Origin: a virus
Virus record (IMG/VR): IMGVR_UViG_3300042372_000146
Span: 1-29,507 of that record
Length of the DNA stretch: 29,507 nucleotides
Direction: 5' to 3' (one strand)
The stretch's first letter is position 1; each line of letters begins with the position of its first letter. The position numbers and the translations under genes were made by a program. The notes below the pieces were generated by a model. That model did not search any database. It was not told the DNA's origin and saw only the letters and a list, made by a program, of their open reading frames with translations. Of the stretch, positions 13,805 through 22,569 are shown one piece after another.

Positions 13805-15799
13805 TTAGGATCTGAGCCAGTTGAATACGTTGTCGCCCGTGTGAACCTTGCTTTCGGTCATTGGCATCATACTACCAGACGACTTTGGTTTGCGCGCCTT
13901 AGCTGCTAGTTTGATTCGCAAGATGCAACGTCGCTGTGCAATTTCAGGAAGCAACCGAAGATCTTTGTATAGGCCTTCGGTCAGCGTTACGCCATTGTTG
14001 CGACAGAATGTGTTTAATCGACGGCGCTTACTTTCCATGGGCATCCTATCCTCTTCGTTGTTGTCAACTGCTTCCTTAACTAAAGACTTTGCCCGTTTTG
14101 CTGCATCTGGATAAGACAAGCCGCGATGCAAGCCTACGTTTATTGCGGATTGCATCTTAGGGGACTGCTTTTCAAAGTGCGCATCCCACTCCCTAGAAGT
14201 TTTACCTACGTTATCCGATGAGCCTTCCATGGCCATCTTTTCTTCGTCATCTGAGTATTCTTCTTCGGTGTAGCGGTCTTCTGCCTCAATTGCCAATTCG
14301 TCGTCGGCTTCGTCCATTGGCATATCGTCGGCTTCAGGCATCATTTCATCTTCGTCGTTTATTGACTCATCAATATCCCAATCGCCTGATTTGGCCGCAG
14401 ACAAAGATTTTTCGGCGTCAAAACACTTTTGTTTTGAATCCGACAGCAAGTTGCCAATATTATTCAAATACTTCTTTAATTGTTTTCCGGAAACATGGTT
14501 GCTCAAATTCGACACTATCACTGAAGCATCATGCAACTTCTGCCTAGCCTCAGAAGCTAGGCTGTCTGCCTTTTGGACCAACGGCTTAACCTTGGCAGCG
14601 TACTCTTGCTTGCCGGAATCACTCGCTTCAGTCATCTCTTCTTCCGAAGGATCCTCTACGGGCATGTCTTCGGCTTCGGTCATCATTTCATCTTCGTCGT
14701 TCATGTTTTCTTCCTCAGAAAAGTTTTCCGATCCATCGGCTCCGGGGTGCAGCATGTGAACAAGATCTGTTTTTACTTTGTTAGCAACGTTAATAGCATT
14801 GCTTAGGTCGCTTCTTATTTTCGTAAACTTTTGCTTAGTCTTTGGACCTACATCATTGCTTTTGATAAAGTCACTAACTCCAGCGTTTATGCTATGCATT
14901 TGCTTTACAGCGTTTTCAAATTGTTTTTCAAGGCTCACGATGCTACTAGATATTTGATTTGACTCAGTCATCTCTTTGTCTTCGTCGTTAGGCATGTCGG
15001 CCTCCTCTATTGTTTTTACAATCTTTCCTCCACTCCATTCATAATGCATTTTTGGAGAAGTCCCAAGAGTTGAGTAACTTCCCGATTTTGGGCTTTTAGC
15101 AATAGCCAAAAGTAAGCCGTAATTGTTCACATTTTTTGTATCAGAAGTGCCACCGTTTGATGAGATGGTGGTTTCTGCTTCTTTTGATAAAACAAGGACT
15201 TTCTTGCCGCCTGAAATTTGATATGTTTTAAGATTCATCTTCCATACGTTTGCGCGTGAACTTTTATTGTCTTCGGCTTTTGATTCTTTAGCTTTCATGC
15301 GTGTGCGCGCCTCCCGTAGTGACTTTGTTGTGGCTGGGTCCGCTACTAAATCAACGTGTCGAACTTCCACGATTGAGTTTACCACAAAACAGCCATCGTC
15401 GTCTTCTTGCCCGTCGCCCTGCGCATTGTGGGATAGTCCAAACGTGTCGTTCATGTCGTTGCGTTCTGCCGCTTCGCAGATGCGTTCAGCCATAGGGTGC
15501 GACTTGAGGAACATCAGGTCGCCGTAAAGCCCTTCGCCTTCGACATACTTGACGTTGATCAGTTTGCCAAAACGATCTTCTGCGTTGCGAACGTCGCCCG
15601 ACTCAGCCGGGTGATTGATGTTTACCTTGATGCCTTCGTATAGGCTTTTAGCTTTTCGTACCGCTTCGGGCATATACTTGCGGTTGTTGTCGCTGACAAG
15701 ACCTAGAATTTTGACGCCACGAATGATGCCTTCGTCTCGATCCACTTCCATGGCGGCGGACGATGTGACTGCCTCGATTGTGCGAATGGTTCTTGCCAT
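13805..15799 (-). CDS. Modular prohead protease with long scaffold-like extension, 664 aa
   Basis: Residues 1-170 form a prohead serine-protease domain: VNINHPAESGDVRNAEDRFG (59-78, candidate catalytic His63), GLYGDLMF, then DTFGLSHNAQG (118-128, candidate Ser123), and RHVDLVADPATTKSL (147-161). The next 500 residues are unusual for a protease: a beta domain (about 185-265), two lysine/serine-rich helical modules (about 281-347 and 397-470), acidic Met/Glu/Asp linkers between them, and a basic C-terminal domain (about 530-664). Protease-scaffold fusions are known in tailed phages; the extension probably acts as internal scaffold and is then degraded. Codon use in the module region is more AT-rich than in the protease part. 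It sits between minor head and decoration genes. Confidence 0.85.
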   Translation of the reverse strand: MARTIRTIEAVTSSAAMEVDRDEGIIRGVKILGLVSDNNRKYMPEAVRKAKSLYEGIKVNINHPAESGDVRNAEDRFGKLINVKYVEGEGLYGDLMFLKSHPMAERICEAAERNDMNDTFGLSHNAQGDGQEDDDGCFVVNSIVEVRHVDLVADPATTKSLREARTRMKAKESKAEDNKSSRANVWKMNLKTYQISGGKKVLVLSKEAETTISSNGGTSDTKNVNNYGLLLAIAKSPKSGSYSTLGTSPKMHYEWSGGKIVKTIEEADMPNDEDKEMTESNQISSSIVSLEKQFENAVKQMHSINAGVSDFIKSNDVGPKTKQKFTKIRSDLSNAINVANKVKTDLVHMLHPGADGSENFSEEENMNDEDEMMTEAEDMPVEDPSEEEMTEASDSGKQEYAAKVKPLVQKADSLASEARQKLHDASVIVSNLSNHVSGKQLKKYLNNIGNLLSDSKQKCFDAEKSLSAAKSGDWDIDESINDEDEMMPEADDMPMDEADDELAIEAEDRYTEEEYSDDEEKMAMEGSSDNVGKTSREWDAHFEKQSPKMQSAINVGLHRGLSYPDAAKRAKSLVKEAVDNNEEDRMPMESKRRRLNTFCRNNGVTLTEGLYKDLRLLPEIAQRRCILRIKLAAKARKPKSSGSMMPMTESKVHTGDNVFNWLRS
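14319..14701 (-). repeat. Direct repeat of 41 bases in frame, flanking one scaffold module
   Basis: Bases 14319-14359 and 14661-14701 match at 37 of 41 positions, with the last 21 identical (catcatttcatcttcgtcgt plus t). The copies are 342 bases apart, exactly 114 codons, and encode the acidic linkers containing NDEDEMM. A partial third copy lies near 14970-14998. Recombination between the two would delete or duplicate the 397-470 helical module without breaking the frame. Confidence 0.8.
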
Positions 15800-15831
15800 G
15801 TGTACTTTGTACCTCTATTGCAATAGCCGTG

Positions 15832-17211
15832 TCAACTTCTGCGACGTTTTTGGCCCTTCCTAGCCTTTATTTTTGATCGTACTAGGTCAGCGAACCTTGA
15901 GCCGGTTGTCGATCTGCTAGGCCGTTTCTTGGGCTCAGGACGTTTTCTTGTTGCTGGTTCGGCTGGAAGATATCCGTACGTAGTAATTTGGCGATGCAAT
16001 TCAGAACGGTCAGCAATAATGTCGCTGACACGTTTGATTCTGTCAACTCTGCGCCGTGGTGTCTCTGCGACTATTTCGTTGTGCGGTAACAGTGTTCCTG
16101 ACCGTGGATCGACCATCGCTGCCCACCTGAGTGGTTCTCCGGGTTGCAACTTTTGACGGGCTGCGGCCATACGACGCGCGCCTACGGCCCAACGCCTTTC
16201 CGCTTCGCTGGCGTGATCAAACCATCGGTCGTATGTTCGTGGATCAGGGATGACTGACCCAGCAACGTCGGCGAATAATGCTTTAAGTGCGGGATCATCT
16301 TCTACCGCTTTAGACGGCTGCATGACCGCTGATAATGTGCATCGGCAATTATACGCAACAGATCCATCTTCCTCGATTGGTGGCCGTGGCATTTGAAGCA
16401 TAGACGGCTGACCGGGCTCCGGATTGCGATAGTAGATTGTGCCGTGTCGAGCCGCATGATGCGGGCGAACTCTCCAGTCTAGAATTGCGTGAATCTGGTA
16501 ACCGATGACAAGTGGCCCAAGATTCTCGTACATGGCTAGAGTTGCTTCGGTCGATGCGCGTAGTGATTCCGTGCGTGAAATCCTTCGGGCCGATGTCATG
16601 ACATTATCGACTACTGGTGCCAGCCGAGCAGTCAATTGTTGTACCGATTCACCTTGGAGTAGCGCCAGCGACACTTGTGCGGCTAGTACGGCAGGCGGTG
16701 CCAATTCCGATTGAGAAGCAAATCGTTGTTCCCAGCTTGTGCCGTGTGTTGGCGAATACACAATGCGATCGACATCTTGCTCGTCGTCGTTTGGGAGCAG
16801 CATCGCTTCGATTTGTGCGCGCTCGGCTGGGGTAGCACGGCGGCCTTCAGTTACCGGCACAATTGTCCTGTTGGCTATGTTGGCTCTGTTGCCTGCCAAC
16901 GCCAGATTGATGTATTCGACTGGCACTGATCCAACTAAGTCTTTGGCAGTTTGTATGCGCGATTGCTTTACGATGCGTCTAAGAGTGTCGCCTGTACCAG
17001 CGACTGCGGTCTTGTTGATCTCCGCTAGTAACCCAGCCAGCAAGTGTTGCGTATTAAGATTAATTGGTCGTTCAGCCAACAAGGCTTGAATCTTTTTCCA
17101 AATGCCTCGAATCTTTCTGTCAATAATGTCTGCGCGTTCGTCAGACTTTACAAGCGTATCTACACGCATGATTCCTTGTCGAGCCGCTATGCGTGATGAA
17201 ACGTAATTCAT
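15832..17211 (-). CDS. SPP1 gp7/Mu gpF-like head morphogenesis protein, 459 aa
   Basis: The family signature is present: SARRISRTESLRASTEATLA (207-226), then LDWRVRPHHAARHG (244-257), then a Pro-rich stretch and VAYNCRCTLSAVM with the NCRC pair at 288-291. In SPP1 and Mu these minor capsid proteins ride inside the procapsid with the portal and affect DNA packaging or ejection. The C-terminus is very basic (KRPEPKKRPSRSTTGSRFAD and KIKARKGQKRRRS), consistent with nucleic-acid contact. The start overlaps the portal stop as ATGA, matching the usual portal-gp7 order. Residues 300-459 extend beyond the core family domain. Confidence 0.87.
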   Translation of the reverse strand: MNYVSSRIAARQGIMRVDTLVKSDERADIIDRKIRGIWKKIQALLAERPINLNTQHLLAGLLAEINKTAVAGTGDTLRRIVKQSRIQTAKDLVGSVPVEYINLALAGNRANIANRTIVPVTEGRRATPAERAQIEAMLLPNDDEQDVDRIVYSPTHGTSWEQRFASQSELAPPAVLAAQVSLALLQGESVQQLTARLAPVVDNVMTSARRISRTESLRASTEATLAMYENLGPLVIGYQIHAILDWRVRPHHAARHGTIYYRNPEPGQPSMLQMPRPPIEEDGSVAYNCRCTLSAVMQPSKAVEDDPALKALFADVAGSVIPDPRTYDRWFDHASEAERRWAVGARRMAAARQKLQPGEPLRWAAMVDPRSGTLLPHNEIVAETPRRRVDRIKRVSDIIADRSELHRQITTYGYLPAEPATRKRPEPKKRPSRSTTGSRFADLVRSKIKARKGQKRRRS

Positions 17212-18857
17212 AGCCGATCCCTGATTGTGAAGTCGCTTGCTTCTTCCGTGTTTTCTTCAGGCTGATCGTCTTGTTGTTTAGGCGCAACCTGCGGTGCAGG
17301 AGCAGGGTAATCGGTGCCGCTATCCTCCTGAGAAACGCTACTGGTGTTACCCATCTGCTCGGCATATTCCTGCTGATTTGTTATCTCGGTGTCCCAGTCA
17401 AGTCCTAGCTCTTGCGCAACAGTTTGGCGTGATTTGATGCCCAGCGTCACATAGGTCTGGTTTGCGCTAGCCGTGCCACTTGCGTCTTGAACCTCAAGCT
17501 GCGGAGCGGTTGCCACGATGTCAATGTATTTCATCGTGGCCTGCGGAAGCTTTCCAGCGTCGATTGCGTTTTGAATGACCGCACGAATCACTCGTAGGAA
17601 AGTTCGCTCGTACAGCTTTTGCAGCCGTTTGCAATGGCGCAGGAATGGCGACTCGGCCGTCATGCTGGAAGCATAATTGTTATTTGAGGCGTCGGCGCTG
17701 ACTAGCCATTCTGGTGCGTTATGCCGATTCCCTGCGCTGCGTAGCAATGCCTGCATAATCTCAAGATGCCCGGATGAATTAGCGGCCGCTGGTGGTGGCA
17801 CGTAGTTCATGCCTTTCGGAATGTCCATAAACGTGCCGGACTTGATCTGCTGAAAGTCTGTGCCCTTCTGTGTGACTGGGCTGTACTGAGTGTAATCGGA
17901 AGCGGCATTGATGAACGTATCGACCTGCCCAACCGATGAAGCGTCGTGTTGTCGCACACCGGCAATTGCTGCTTGGACGGCTGCACCCTCGCCTAGATTG
18001 GTTCGCAGTTTCGTGGCTGTAGCAAATGCGTCTAACGTGTCGTAAGAGAAGTCGGATAGGCCGCGTTTGATGTTTCGCTTGACGTTCACCTTCATATGGA
18101 TCATTTCATCGGCTGGCACTTCCTCTGCTGACATTGGATTGCTCGATCCATCTTCGCCAGCAGATGCAACGTATGCGACCGAGTAGCCCAGAATGTTGCA
18201 CACATCGTCAGGGTCGGTTTTGATGCCGTAAGAAAAGTCGTACAAGGAGCCGCCGGGCGGCATGAATACTTGCTCAGGCTCTACGACCCGCACCATCGTG
18301 CTGCCGTCTTCTTGTGCAAATAGACGCAGGAAGAATTCGCCGTCTTCTCGTGAGCGAGTAAACAATTCCTGTTCCATTTCCGACCATGCGTTTTCTTCGA
18401 CAAACTTGTCGATCGTGTCTTGGATGCGAACCATGATGTTTTCGGGCACGTTGCGGTTTGGCTTTGCGACCACATCGTACTGATACCCAGAACCAATCAC
18501 GTATGAACAAAGGCCATTAACCAGCCCCTGAGCATTTGGGCTCATCGTGGCGATCAGGCGAGCTTGCGCACGAATCAATGACAGTTGCTGCTCGCTATAC
18601 CAAAATGGAAAGTTTCCGCCGTAGCGTCGATCAGTTGGCTGTGTAATTGGGTAGGCCATCTGGCCGCCGTCTTTGTAGCGTGCCAGCAGGTCCACGTAGG
18701 ACGACAACCAATAGTCTGAGTCGGCATACGATTCAGTGAGTTTTACCTTGCGCTGCAAGTGATTGATGCGGATTTGTTCTTCAAGGTTCTCACGGATTTG
18801 TCGCGGCGATTGTTGCTGCGGCCTGTTGCCGAACAGTCGCTCAAACCATGTAGTCAT
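17208..18857 (-). CDS. Portal protein, 549 aa
   Basis: Portals form the dodecameric ring through which DNA enters and leaves the head. Length, position directly after the large terminase (ATGA overlap) and before the gp7-like gene, and sequence all fit: MTTWFERLFGNRP start, a region with SLIRAQARLIATMSPNAQGL (112-131), the stem-associated EFFLRLFAQEDGSTMVRVVE (about 173-192), EPEQVFMPPGG, and IHMKVNVKRNIKRGLSDFSY. The C-terminal 50 residues (after about 500) are acidic and low-complexity, with runs of Gln, Pro, Glu and Asp, likely disordered. The family looks like the lambda/Phage_portal_2-like group, but I cannot confirm the exact subfamily. Confidence 0.88.
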   Translation of the reverse strand: MTTWFERLFGNRPQQQSPRQIRENLEEQIRINHLQRKVKLTESYADSDYWLSSYVDLLARYKDGGQMAYPITQPTDRRYGGNFPFWYSEQQLSLIRAQARLIATMSPNAQGLVNGLCSYVIGSGYQYDVVAKPNRNVPENIMVRIQDTIDKFVEENAWSEMEQELFTRSREDGEFFLRLFAQEDGSTMVRVVEPEQVFMPPGGSLYDFSYGIKTDPDDVCNILGYSVAYVASAGEDGSSNPMSAEEVPADEMIHMKVNVKRNIKRGLSDFSYDTLDAFATATKLRTNLGEGAAVQAAIAGVRQHDASSVGQVDTFINAASDYTQYSPVTQKGTDFQQIKSGTFMDIPKGMNYVPPPAAANSSGHLEIMQALLRSAGNRHNAPEWLVSADASNNNYASSMTAESPFLRHCKRLQKLYERTFLRVIRAVIQNAIDAGKLPQATMKYIDIVATAPQLEVQDASGTASANQTYVTLGIKSRQTVAQELGLDWDTEITNQQEYAEQMGNTSSVSQEDSGTDYPAPAPQVAPKQQDDQPEENTEEASDFTIRDRL

Positions 18858-20095
18858 ACTCCAACCCTCTTAACGATTCTTGAGTGACGGCCGTTGTATA
18901 GGTCGATCATAACACGCAGCGCCATTTCAAGCGAATCGGGGCCGTCGTCGTGTTTGCCTGTCGGAAAGTCACGCAATTGAGAAACGAGCAGCTTAGTGCC
19001 AATGCTATTAGATTTGAACCGGATCGTTCGCTGCGCCAAATATGGCCCAAGGCGACGGATACGAACTTGCTTGGACACCGTATTGACAAGCTGAATGACG
19101 GGACAAGGCATGCCAGCAGTCCTAGCACGCTCTTGAATTTGAACAGCCAGCAGTTGTTGGAATTGATTTGATTCGACAGCCACACCATCTGCCTTAAACT
19201 TTGTTTGTGTTTCAAGAACGGTGCTGACAATCTCTTCTGTACTGCGACGTTCTAGATTGGCTTCGCAGTAAAGTATCCCGTCAGCGTCCCTACCTAGTTT
19301 GACAATAGCGGAGTAGTCGCCGGACTTGCCGTCTGATCCTTTCGACGGATCAACGCCAATTGTTTTGATGACAACGGTGCTGGGCCACTCGTCGAACCAG
19401 ATCGAATCGGCAAAGTATTCTGACGGCCACTCGCTTCCGTCCGGGTCAACGAATAACCCAGCAAGCTCTTGATCCGCAAACTTTCCAGCGTATTCGCCTT
19501 GCAAGTTCTTAATAAATTGCTGGCTTAGGAACGGGTTGGCATAAGTCGAACTGTGATGAAGCGACGACCCCGGTCTATTCTTGCCAAATGTTTCATATGT
19601 CCAATGACTTTGGCCCTTCGGCGTGAATGTGGCAGACAACCAGCCCGCGCTGGATTGTTCACGCAGGCCACCGATTGCGATTAGGTAGGCGTCGTGATCC
19701 ATGATAGATGCTTCGTCTAGCCAGATGCCGGTTAGGTTAGGGCCGCGAAGACGTTCTGGTCGATCTGCTGATCGGAATAGGATTTCACTACCGCCGGGAA
19801 GTTTAATAGACGGCGGGCTGACACGCATCTTGGACGGATCAAAACAATGTAGTTGAATTGCGATTTGTTTAAACGATCTCAACGTCACATCGGCTAACAC
19901 GTTGTAAGTAGGGGCGATAACCATATACAAACGGCCACGACCTTCAGGACGGGTGGCACGACGAATCATGTCGTATGCGCCGATGAAAGTTTTGCCTGCA
20001 CCACGACCGCCCACGAATCCACGATACGGCTGCATGCAGGCAGTGAATTCAGCCTGTGTACGGTGCAACGGCACTGTCAGGCGTTTGTGGCGCAT
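18854..20095 (-). CDS. Terminase large subunit, 413 aa
   Basis: This is the ATP-driven packaging motor and nuclease. Walker A is GGRGAGKT (29-36), Walker B is LTGIWLDE (121-128), and the coupling motif is SATFTPKG (154-161). The RNase H-like nuclease domain has Asp249 in IGVDPSKG, Asp260 in GDYSA, Glu308 in VAVESN and the Asp cluster HDDGPDSLEMAL (382-393). All key residues are intact. The ATG at 20095 is chosen because GAGGAG lies seven bases upstream; the TTG codons before it are less likely. It overlaps the small terminase gene by 47 bases. At 413 residues it is on the short side for the family. Confidence 0.95.
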   Translation of the reverse strand: MRHKRLTVPLHRTQAEFTACMQPYRGFVGGRGAGKTFIGAYDMIRRATRPEGRGRLYMVIAPTYNVLADVTLRSFKQIAIQLHCFDPSKMRVSPPSIKLPGGSEILFRSADRPERLRGPNLTGIWLDEASIMDHDAYLIAIGGLREQSSAGWLSATFTPKGQSHWTYETFGKNRPGSSLHHSSTYANPFLSQQFIKNLQGEYAGKFADQELAGLFVDPDGSEWPSEYFADSIWFDEWPSTVVIKTIGVDPSKGSDGKSGDYSAIVKLGRDADGILYCEANLERRSTEEIVSTVLETQTKFKADGVAVESNQFQQLLAVQIQERARTAGMPCPVIQLVNTVSKQVRIRRLGPYLAQRTIRFKSNSIGTKLLVSQLRDFPTGKHDDGPDSLEMALRVMIDLYNGRHSRIVKRVGV

Positions 20096-20432
20096 CAACA
20101 ATCTCCTCTGCGATCTCTACCTGTATCGACTCGACCTGTTGATATTCTTGACGTTCAATGTAACCACGCTTCCTACCCTGCGTTTTAAGCAAGAAACAAA
20201 CGGCCCATGCCTGCCCATTGCCAACTGCTTCGATTAACTTTGCCTCAGCGAAGTCAAGTACCCGATTGCGTTCCGTCTCAATGATCTCACGAATAGCTGG
20301 TTTCTTTTGGGCACGGTGAAAGATCGTGGCGGGATCGCATCCTAAGTTTTGCGCCGCAAGATATACCAGTCCCCTCGCGCGGGTTATTGCGGCGATCATT
20401 TGTTTGTCTGTGAACTTGGGCCTGTTTGCCAT
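20049..20432 (-). CDS. Probable terminase small subunit, 126 aa
   Basis: The small subunit recognises phage DNA and regulates the motor. The protein starts MANRPKFTDKQMIAAITRAR, followed by YLAAQNLGCDPATIFHRAQK (about 24-43), a helix-turn-helix of the kind seen in small terminases, then ETERNRVLDFAEAKLIEAVG, a central helical oligomerisation region, and a flexible acidic C-terminus. The ATG at 20432 follows the glycosyltransferase stop by one base (TAAcATG), so it is preferred to an in-frame start 42 bases earlier. Location directly before the large terminase makes the call likely although the sequence family is divergent. Confidence 0.8.
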   Translation of the reverse strand: MANRPKFTDKQMIAAITRARGLVYLAAQNLGCDPATIFHRAQKKPAIREIIETERNRVLDFAEAKLIEAVGNGQAWAVCFLLKTQGRKRGYIERQEYQQVESIQVEIAEEIVDAPQTPDSAVAPYTG

Positions 20433-20433
20433 G

Positions 20434-21369
20434 TTATTGTTTCCGCTTAGACGATGCAATTTTAGGCGTGGCAATATGTGGCGGATTCTTTGCCTGCTTG
20501 CGAATCTCTTCGCGCAGGATCAAAGGGACCGCATCACGCCAACAAATCTTGTGATGAATCCTTCTATTAGTGGTATTCAGCATTGAAACTTTGACTGCGG
20601 ATGGGCAAAGCATGACCGTATAGAAAGACTTTTGATACGTGCCCGACTCAAGATAGGCGTCGCTCATGCCACCGCTGCTTTGCTGTGTCGAAGCTTGATT
20701 CAACGAGAAGAACGGGATCGTGCAAAACAATTCTCCAATGTTGCCAAGCGCCACATACGTGTTCACATCTTCGTTCAGCCTTCCTCGAAACGTGAACGGG
20801 CGTTCAGAGTCGCAGAAGAATGAATTCATGCACTTGCGCCTCATCTTTGGCTCTGCGGCAAATGGTTTGTTGTTTTTGCCTCCGATGAAATCTCCGCCTT
20901 GCGCCATGGCAACCGATGTGCAATTAGTCGCTTTCAAGAATTCAACGAACGCATGAAACACTTTGTTTAAGTATTTGGTGCCAAGTAAGTGATCTGGGTA
21001 TTGGCCAGAGCCTGTTATTCTGAATTGAAAGTTAGTGTAGTCGTCGTCAAATTGTACAAACCATCTATACCCTAGTTCTTTAGCAATACTGAACGATGCG
21101 TTTCGCGCATGCGCCGTGGTCCTACGTTTGTCAAAGTTGTCCATTTCATCTATCTTGTCTGCCCACGCCTTCTTGTCAAATATCTTTACTGCGTCACCGT
21201 AAAGCTTTTGATATTCAGCGATAGTATCGTCTTCGTTATCGACGATGTAAAAGATAGGCCCTGTGTACCCTGCATTGCGCACAGTAGTTGTGGTTTTGAT
21301 ATTGTTTGGCCTGCCGTGCGTGATAATAAAAACGGCAAAGTTGTCTGGGTGCGAATCACTCTTGCTCAT
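20434..21369 (-). CDS. TET-associated-type glycosyltransferase (TAGT-like), putative DNA base glycosylation, 311 aa
   Basis: The protein starts with a GT-A-like nucleotide-sugar fold (FAVFIITHGRPNN, 11-23; GPIFYIVDNEDD, 37-48) and has the metal-binding triad FDDDY (107-111). The conserved block AMAQGGDFIGG (154-164), MRRKCMNSFFCDS, FRGRLNEDVNTYVALGN (194-210) and SGTYQKSFYTVM matches my recollection of the TAGT family. Members were described in phages beside TET/JBP dioxygenases and ParB proteins and are thought to glycosylate hydroxymethylated bases. Here no TET gene is in view, so the hydroxyl-bearing base must come from elsewhere in the genome or from another route. The upstream gene is a ParB-domain protein, overlapping by 14 bases. 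The start has GAGGAAG upstream. Confidence 0.8.
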   Translation of the reverse strand: MSKSDSHPDNFAVFIITHGRPNNIKTTTTVRNAGYTGPIFYIVDNEDDTIAEYQKLYGDAVKIFDKKAWADKIDEMDNFDKRRTTAHARNASFSIAKELGYRWFVQFDDDYTNFQFRITGSGQYPDHLLGTKYLNKVFHAFVEFLKATNCTSVAMAQGGDFIGGKNNKPFAAEPKMRRKCMNSFFCDSERPFTFRGRLNEDVNTYVALGNIGELFCTIPFFSLNQASTQQSSGGMSDAYLESGTYQKSFYTVMLCPSAVKVSMLNTTNRRIHHKICWRDAVPLILREEIRKQAKNPPHIATPKIASSKRKQ

Positions 21370-22132
21370 GTTCTTCCTCGAATATCTGTGAAAGAGAATT
21401 GCTGATTTGAACGTAACCGTTTTCGATTGCCTTATTCATATCAATGATGACAAGTGCTGATCGTTCCATTAGGTCTTGGATATTAGCGGGCGAATGCGCA
21501 TAGTAATCCGCGCACAATTCATAGTTGAACACAATGTGGCGAGTGGCTGCAAGCCTTAATAGATTTTTGCAAGCGTCGTCGATACCTTCCGCAGCATTAA
21601 TTTGAGCAATAAGCTGGTCGTACTTTTGCAATCCAACGATGGCTTTCTCGGAAGGCTTCTCATTCTTTGGTTCGTATACTGGCGCTTCGATTGTGCGCGT
21701 ATACATTGGTTCCTCTTCGTCGCCATCAAGATTGTAATCCTGAGACAGCCCAGACAACATAGCAGCAAGCGCCTTGTTGTCGGTCTGCACGCTCTCCAAA
21801 ATTGCGGAAAGTTTTTCAGAATCTGCGTCGGCCATGCAAGAAAGTGGGTCGTACGTTGCAAGTATCTTGTCGGCTTCTGTTTCGTTAACGTCAAGAATCA
21901 ACACTGGGATGCTTGCGTTACCAACTGTTTCGGTTCGCAGGTGACCGTCAATCAGCATAAGCCCATTTGCGGTTTCACGCGCAAGAACTGCGCCAGCGAA
22001 TCCAATCTCTGATAACAAACCCTGCAAAGCTTCCTGTTGCTCTTTAGGATGCTTGCGCCAATTCTTTGGGTTAGGCAACAATTCATTAGCCGGAACGCGG
22101 CGAAACTCTTTGATGCGGTCTCTGATCTTCAT
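21356..22132 (-). CDS. ParB/sulfiredoxin-domain protein linked to DNA modification, 258 aa
   Basis: Residues about 13-95 are a ParB-N/sulfiredoxin-like domain: VPANELLPNPKNWRKHPKEQ (13-32), SEIGFAGAVLARE, then MLIDGHLRTET (59-69), where GHLRTE is the characteristic GxxR-type motif (GHLR box). In chromosomal ParB this fold binds and hydrolyses CTP; in phages it often accompanies DNA methyltransferases or glycosylating enzymes. The C-terminal half (about 130-258) is helical, rich in Glu and Ala, and has no obvious homologue. The start overlaps the RusA-like stop as ATGA, and the glycosyltransferase starts 14 bases before its end. No helix-turn-helix for parS binding is visible, so chromosome segregation is unlikely. 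Confidence 0.82.
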   Translation of the reverse strand: MKIRDRIKEFRRVPANELLPNPKNWRKHPKEQQEALQGLLSEIGFAGAVLARETANGLMLIDGHLRTETVGNASIPVLILDVNETEADKILATYDPLSCMADADSEKLSAILESVQTDNKALAAMLSGLSQDYNLDGDEEEPMYTRTIEAPVYEPKNEKPSEKAIVGLQKYDQLIAQINAAEGIDDACKNLLRLAATRHIVFNYELCADYYAHSPANIQDLMERSALVIIDMNKAIENGYVQISNSLSQIFEEEHEQE

Positions 22133-22569
22133 GCGATTGTTTCTTTCAGTGCCTGTATGACAACGCGCATGGACGACGGGCCACGACGCGGGATGAACTC
22201 CTGAGTGATCTTACGAATTACTTTGGTGTTGTCGTTTGCGATAATCTTTAGCTTCTGAAGCATATCAAGTGTAGGTTTCAGCGTGTTATCTAGGTCGCGC
22301 GAGTAAGACCATGAGTCGCCGCCGTAGATAGTTAAGTCTATAGACAATAGGCCTTCTACACGCCCTACGGTTGGCGCTACAAGGAATGCACATTCGGTTA
22401 GCCAAGTCTTGTAAGATTTGGAAGAAACAATCCTCGGCCTTCGAGTAGCGTATCCCGGTCGAGGCTTAGGGGCAATAAGCGTTGTCATTTGATTAGCAGA
22501 TGTTGGGACAGATAACTCAAGAACGACTTGATCAACTAACGCTCTGGTCTTGATCGTGAATCGTTTCAT
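22129..22569 (-). CDS. rusA: RusA-type Holliday junction resolvase, 146 aa
   Basis: RusA-type enzymes are metal-dependent endonucleases that cut branched DNA. The signature RDLDNTLKPTLDMLQKLKII (91-110) followed by NDNTKV supplies the acidic residues Asp92, Asp94, Asp102 and Asp113 plus Lys98, matching the catalytic pattern. The earlier part begins MKRFTIKTRALVDQ and has LLSIDLTIYGGDS before the active-site segment. The ATG at 22569 lies 38 bases inside the upstream GNAT gene and has GAGGACT about six bases upstream. Near the replication genes, it likely resolves replication or recombination intermediates before packaging. Confidence 0.9.
   Translation of the reverse strand: MKRFTIKTRALVDQVVLELSVPTSANQMTTLIAPKPRPGYATRRPRIVSSKSYKTWLTECAFLVAPTVGRVEGLLSIDLTIYGGDSWSYSRDLDNTLKPTLDMLQKLKIIANDNTKVIRKITQEFIPRRGPSSMRVVIQALKETIA

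Noticed and set aside
21356-22132. ParB-domain protein as a plasmid partition protein
   Set aside because: No ParA-like ATPase, no helix-turn-helix and no parS-like repeats are visible, and neighbours are DNA-modification and packaging genes.
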